64,000 nt of DNA from Sphingomonas sp. ID1715 (GTDB taxonomy: Bacteria > Pseudomonadota > Alphaproteobacteria > Sphingomonadales > Sphingomonadaceae). The notes below the pieces were generated by a model. The model searched no databases, had not been told where the DNA came from, and worked only from the letters and a program-made list of their open reading frames with translations. The stretch spans positions 62,001 through 126,000 of the forward strand of contig NZ_JABEPR010000004.1 in NCBI RefSeq assembly GCF_013044515.1, given 5' to 3'. The position numbers and the translations under genes were made by a program. How positions within the stretch are numbered: position 1 is the stretch's first letter; each line of letters begins with the position of its first letter. Positions 61,009-64,000 of this stretch are shown piece by piece.

Positions 61009-63563
61009 CCCTGTCGCTCCGCACCCTCTATCAGACGATCGCGAACGGCCTGCTCGGCGACGCGGAAGCCGCGGAGCAGGCGCGTCCGGTGCTCGGTCTC
61101 GATATGCTGTCGCGGTTCCTGCCGTACCGGATCTACGAGCCGGCGGCGCGGCTCTATCTGAACGCGCGCTCGACCGGGTTCATCCTGAACGTGGCGCCGC
61201 TGGTTGGCGCCGACGAGAAGACGGGCGAGCTGATCGGCCAATTCTTCTCGGAAGGCCTGCCGTCCGGCGCGTGCGTGCAGATCGTGCATTGGGCGAGCCC
61301 CAGGATCGGCCGCAACATCGCGCCCTGGTTCGCGCCACGCTATGCCCGCGGTGGCGTCTATGAAGCAATCGCGCGCAAGCGCACCGACGCCTTCTACGAC
61401 CTGGTCTGGTCGAGCGGCTCGGCGACGGCGCCGTTCCACGCCCGCCATCATCAACTGCTTGTCTCCGTCGGCGTGCCCGCCTCGGGCGGCGTTTCTCGCG
61501 AGGAATTGATCGCGGTCCGCGAGAACCTGACCGGCGTGCTCCGCTCGCTCGATGTGCCGACCGCCGATGTGGACCCGGTCGAGCTGATCGCGTTCCTGGA
61601 CGACCTGACCGCCCCGACCACGGCGAGCGGCGACGACCGCATCGACTATAACCCGCTCGACCCGATCGCCGACCAGGCGATCCGCCGCGACATCGAGCTA
61701 CATGTCGAAGAGAATCGGCTCTCGTTGCGCACCGAGCGTTTCCGGCCGACCGGCCGGATCGAGGACGGCGCACCCGAGATCGGCGAGATCTACCCGGACA
61801 GGTTCGACATCCGCCATTTCGGCGTGCGCAACATGCCGCAGCGCTGGGCGCCCTGGGACACAGCGCGGCTGATCGGCGACCTGTTCACCGACAAACTGCG
61901 CTTCCCGTGCCCGGCCGCGACCTATCTGTGCCTGGTCTATCCGGATCAGGAATCGGCGTCGGCGCGTGCCGGCATGAAGTTCCTGCGCTCGACCTCTCTC
62001 AGCGAGGGTCGCTCGGCCCGCTACGTGCCGCGGCTCGCCGAGCAGGCCGCCGAATGGCGCGAAGTGCAGGCGCAGATGCAGGAAGGCAGGCGCCTAGTCC
62101 GCGCGTTCCTCGGCGTCACCTCCTTTTCTCCGGAGGGGAAAGGCGATGCGCACGAACGCACGATCAAGTCGCTCTACAAGGCGGCCGGCTGGGATCTCGC
62201 GTCCGAGCGCTTCCTGCAGGTCCAGGGGCTGCTCGCGCCGATGCCGTTGATGCTCGCCGACGGATTGGCCGCTGATCTCGAGCGCTGCCGCCGGATGCGG
62301 ACGATGCTGTCGACGACAGCGGCCAACATCGCGCCGATCCAGGGCGAGTATCTCGGCGGGAGCGTGCCGCATCTGCTGCTGATCGGACGGCGGGGCCAGC
62401 CCTTCTTCTGGTCGCCGTTCGAGAACGCCGCTGGCAATCACAATGTGGCGATCCTCGGCAAGTCGGGCTCGGGCAAATCGGTGCTCTTGCAGGAGATGTG
62501 CGCGGCGCTCTGCGGCGCGGGCGCCAAGGTCGTCGTGATCGACGATGGGCGCAGCTTCATGAACAGCTGCCGACTGCAGGGCGGGCATTTCATCGAGTTC
62601 ACCTTGGCGTCGGGCTTCTGCCTCAACCCGTTCTCGATGGTCGATGCCGAGCGGGCGAGGACCGACGAGGACTATCGGCTCGACTGCATGGCGATGCTCA
62701 AAAGCATCGTCGGCCAGATGGCCCGCTTCGTCGACAAGCTCAACGATACCGAGCGCGGGCTGATCGATCAGGCGGTCAATCGGGTCTGGTCAGACGTGGA
62801 GCGCGCCGGCTCGATCGATGCCGTCGCGGCGGCGCTCGACGAGACGGGCAATGACGATGCACGCAACTTGGCGATCGCGCTCGGACCGTTCCGGCTGGGG
62901 GGGACCTATGGTGCCTTCTTCAATGGCGAGGCGACGTTGAGCCTCGATGCCGATTTCACAGTGTTCGAAATGTCCGATCTCGCGACCCGCGAGGAACTGC
63001 GCTCGGTCGTGCTGACCGCGATCATGTTCATGACCAGTCAGGCGATGACGCGGACGCCGCGGTCGGTCAAAAAGCTGCTGCTGATCGATGAGGCCTGGTC
63101 GATGCTCCGCGGCGGCTCGATGTCGGAGTTCGTCGAGACCTATGCGCGGACCGCGCGCAAATATGGCGGCGCGATTGCGACCGCGACCCAGTCCTTGAAC
63201 GACTTCTACAAGTCGGACGGGGCGACGGCGGCGCTCGAGAACAGCGACTGGATGCTGATCCTGCAGCAGAAGCCGGAGACGATCGCCGACCTGCGCAAAT
63301 CCGACCGCCTGCAGATGGACGACCGCACCGAAAGCCTGATCCGCTCTTTGAAGCGCTCGGGATCGGAATATTCGGAGGTCTTCATTCGCGGACCCGACGT
63401 GCAAGCGCTTGGGCGGCTGGTGCTCGATCCCTATTCGGCGACGCTCTTCTCGTCATCGCCCGATACCTATGCCGCGATCGAAGCCGAGGTTGCCGAGGGC
63501 GCCACAATCTCGGACGCGATCGACCGGGTTGCCGCGCGTGAGCGATCCGGAGGTGCGGCATGA
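61005..63563 (+). CDS. traC: T4SS ATPase TraC
   Basis: 852 residues, VirB4-type ATPase of pilus assembly. FLPYRIYEPAARLYLNARSTGF at the N-terminus, Walker A ILGKSGSGKSVLLQEMCA, Walker B KKLLLIDEAWSMLRGG, and an ATATQSLNDFYK sensor region. Cytoplasmic side of the inner membrane. Normal length for the F-type protein. Confidence 0.93.
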   Translation: MTLSLRTLYQTIANGLLGDAEAAEQARPVLGLDMLSRFLPYRIYEPAARLYLNARSTGFILNVAPLVGADEKTGELIGQFFSEGLPSGACVQIVHWASPRIGRNIAPWFAPRYARGGVYEAIARKRTDAFYDLVWSSGSATAPFHARHHQLLVSVGVPASGGVSREELIAVRENLTGVLRSLDVPTADVDPVELIAFLDDLTAPTTASGDDRIDYNPLDPIADQAIRRDIELHVEENRLSLRTERFRPTGRIEDGAPEIGEIYPDRFDIRHFGVRNMPQRWAPWDTARLIGDLFTDKLRFPCPAATYLCLVYPDQESASARAGMKFLRSTSLSEGRSARYVPRLAEQAAEWREVQAQMQEGRRLVRAFLGVTSFSPEGKGDAHERTIKSLYKAAGWDLASERFLQVQGLLAPMPLMLADGLAADLERCRRMRTMLSTTAANIAPIQGEYLGGSVPHLLLIGRRGQPFFWSPFENAAGNHNVAILGKSGSGKSVLLQEMCAALCGAGAKVVVIDDGRSFMNSCRLQGGHFIEFTLASGFCLNPFSMVDAERARTDEDYRLDCMAMLKSIVGQMARFVDKLNDTERGLIDQAVNRVWSDVERAGSIDAVAAALDETGNDDARNLAIALGPFRLGGTYGAFFNGEATLSLDADFTVFEMSDLATREELRSVVLTAIMFMTSQAMTRTPRSVKKLLLIDEAWSMLRGGSMSEFVETYARTARKYGGAIATATQSLNDFYKSDGATAALENSDWMLILQQKPETIADLRKSDRLQMDDRTESLIRSLKRSGSEYSEVFIRGPDVQALGRLVLDPYSATLFSSSPDTYAAIEAEVAEGATISDAIDRVAARERSGGAA

Positions 63564-63898
63564 GCGCCCGCCTGGCTCGCCTGCGATCGGTTGCCGCCGA
63601 CGCCTGCTTTGTGGCGCTCACTCTCGCTGCGTGGACGGGTCAGACCGTGCTCACGGCGCTCGGCATCGTCCCCGCGGGCTTCCTGCTCGCAACCGGGGGC
63701 GACGGCGAGGTGCTCTTCAGCCAGCTCGAAAATCTAAGTCATCATTACCTCTCAGCTGCGGCAGACGCGCGCGCGGCATTCGACTCTGGCGCGGTCGGCA
63801 TCTTCGCCGGGCTTCTCACCCTCCTGGCTTTAGTTCGACTGCCGGCGCTCGTAGCGCGGCTGCGGGCAGAGCTCGTCCAGGGACATGATCATGAGTGA
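63560..63898 (+). CDS. small membrane protein in the tra operon
   Basis: 112 residues with two hydrophobic stretches (ACFVALTLAAWTGQTVLTALGIVPAGFLLA; GIFAGLLTLLALVRLPALVARLRAEL) and a His/Asp-rich end. It overlaps traC by 4 nt and the next gene by 8. I do not recognise it as a standard Tra protein. Confidence 0.7.
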   Translation: MSARLARLRSVAADACFVALTLAAWTGQTVLTALGIVPAGFLLATGGDGEVLFSQLENLSHHYLSAAADARAAFDSGAVGIFAGLLTLLALVRLPALVARLRAELVQGHDHE

Positions 63899-64000
63899 GC
63901 GTCCAAGCGCCAGTCCCACGCGGACGATTGCCGGCTGGCCCGCGGGCCGGGTGATCGGCGCCGCTTTCCTCGCTGCCAACACGCTCTGGGGGGCGTGGGC
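63891..64000 (+). CDS. tra gene cut by the window end, possibly trbI
   Basis: Starts MSERPSASPTRTIAGWPAGR, then a TM beginning VIGAAFLAANTLWGAWA; 36 residues visible. The N-terminal layout and position after traC fit F-type TrbI, but a TraF-like signal peptidase cannot be excluded. ATG 63885 is an alternative start two codons upstream. Confidence 0.55.
   Translation, partial: MSERPSASPTRTIAGWPAGRVIGAAFLAANTLWGAW

Larger units (their letters stand above)
53543..64000. mobile_element. left part of an integrative conjugative element with F-type T4SS
   Basis: From tRNA-Cys to the window edge: integrase, AlpA-like and XRE-like regulators (minus strand) and, divergently, an F-type mating-pair operon (traA, L, E, K, B, dsbC-like, V, C and on). 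No relaxase, coupling protein or right end is in view, so element versus integrated plasmid cannot be settled. The tRNA lies on the side of its 5' end rather than the usual 3' end, so the exact attachment site is unknown. Confidence 0.75.

Overview
The window looks like chromosomal DNA from an alphaproteobacterium of the order Sphingomonadales. It is GC-rich and gene-dense. It carries a C4-type 5-aminolevulinate synthase, the CckA hybrid kinase, a ChvI/ChvG two-component pair joined to a short HPr kinase and PTS-like phosphocarriers, a PEP-CTERM protein, and short palindromic dispersed repeats of the kind sphingomonad genomes carry. The genus is inferred from overall character, not from a search.

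Layout. 1-20.3 kb is mostly housekeeping: hemA (cut by the window edge), murI, plsY, dprA, a beta-helix protein with a secretion-type C-terminus, tRNA-Ser, two cyclophilin-like proteins, ychF, a 2OG-Fe oxygenase, pth, rplY, a TraB/GumN lipoprotein, clpX, a TPR-sulfotransferase, a PEP-CTERM metalloprotease, lon, an HU gene and tRNA-Val. Two copies of a terminal-inverted-repeat element lie at 6646-6835 and 19551-19820. 20.3-31.5 kb holds the most unusual locus. It is a four-gene operon with 1-nt stop/start overlaps that encodes a five-heme cytochrome, a lipoprotein with two GlcG/HbpS-like domains, an outer-membrane beta-barrel, and a 1349-residue protein with ten CXXCH motifs fused to an LVIVD-type beta-propeller. 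A membrane protein with a cyclic-nucleotide-binding domain is divergent from it. I read this as a candidate porin-cytochrome electron conduit.

31.5-46.9 kb is regulatory and core: an RNA methyltransferase, HPr, EIIA, RapZ, HprK, ChvG, ChvI, NfeD and a stomatin-like protein in one tight minus-strand cluster, then guaB, an M28 peptidase, an RsmB-type methyltransferase, a TPR protein, cckA, a lone receiver and recA. 46.9-48.7 kb is an AT-richer islet with a SpoU methyltransferase and two translationally coupled unknown genes. 48.7-53.5 kb carries a SAM methyltransferase, a GST, a GNAT enzyme, a dicarboxylate symporter, an M24 peptidase and tRNA-Cys.

53.5-64 kb is the left part of an integrative element next to tRNA-Cys. 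It has a tyrosine recombinase that appears to lack a block around the LGH motif, an AlpA-like and an XRE-like regulator, then an F-type conjugation operon (traA, L, E, K, B, dsbC-like, V, C, a small membrane protein, and a cut gene that may be trbI). The traV gene contains a tandem in-frame duplication with internal palindromes.

All family assignments come from reading motifs and gene order; no database search was run.
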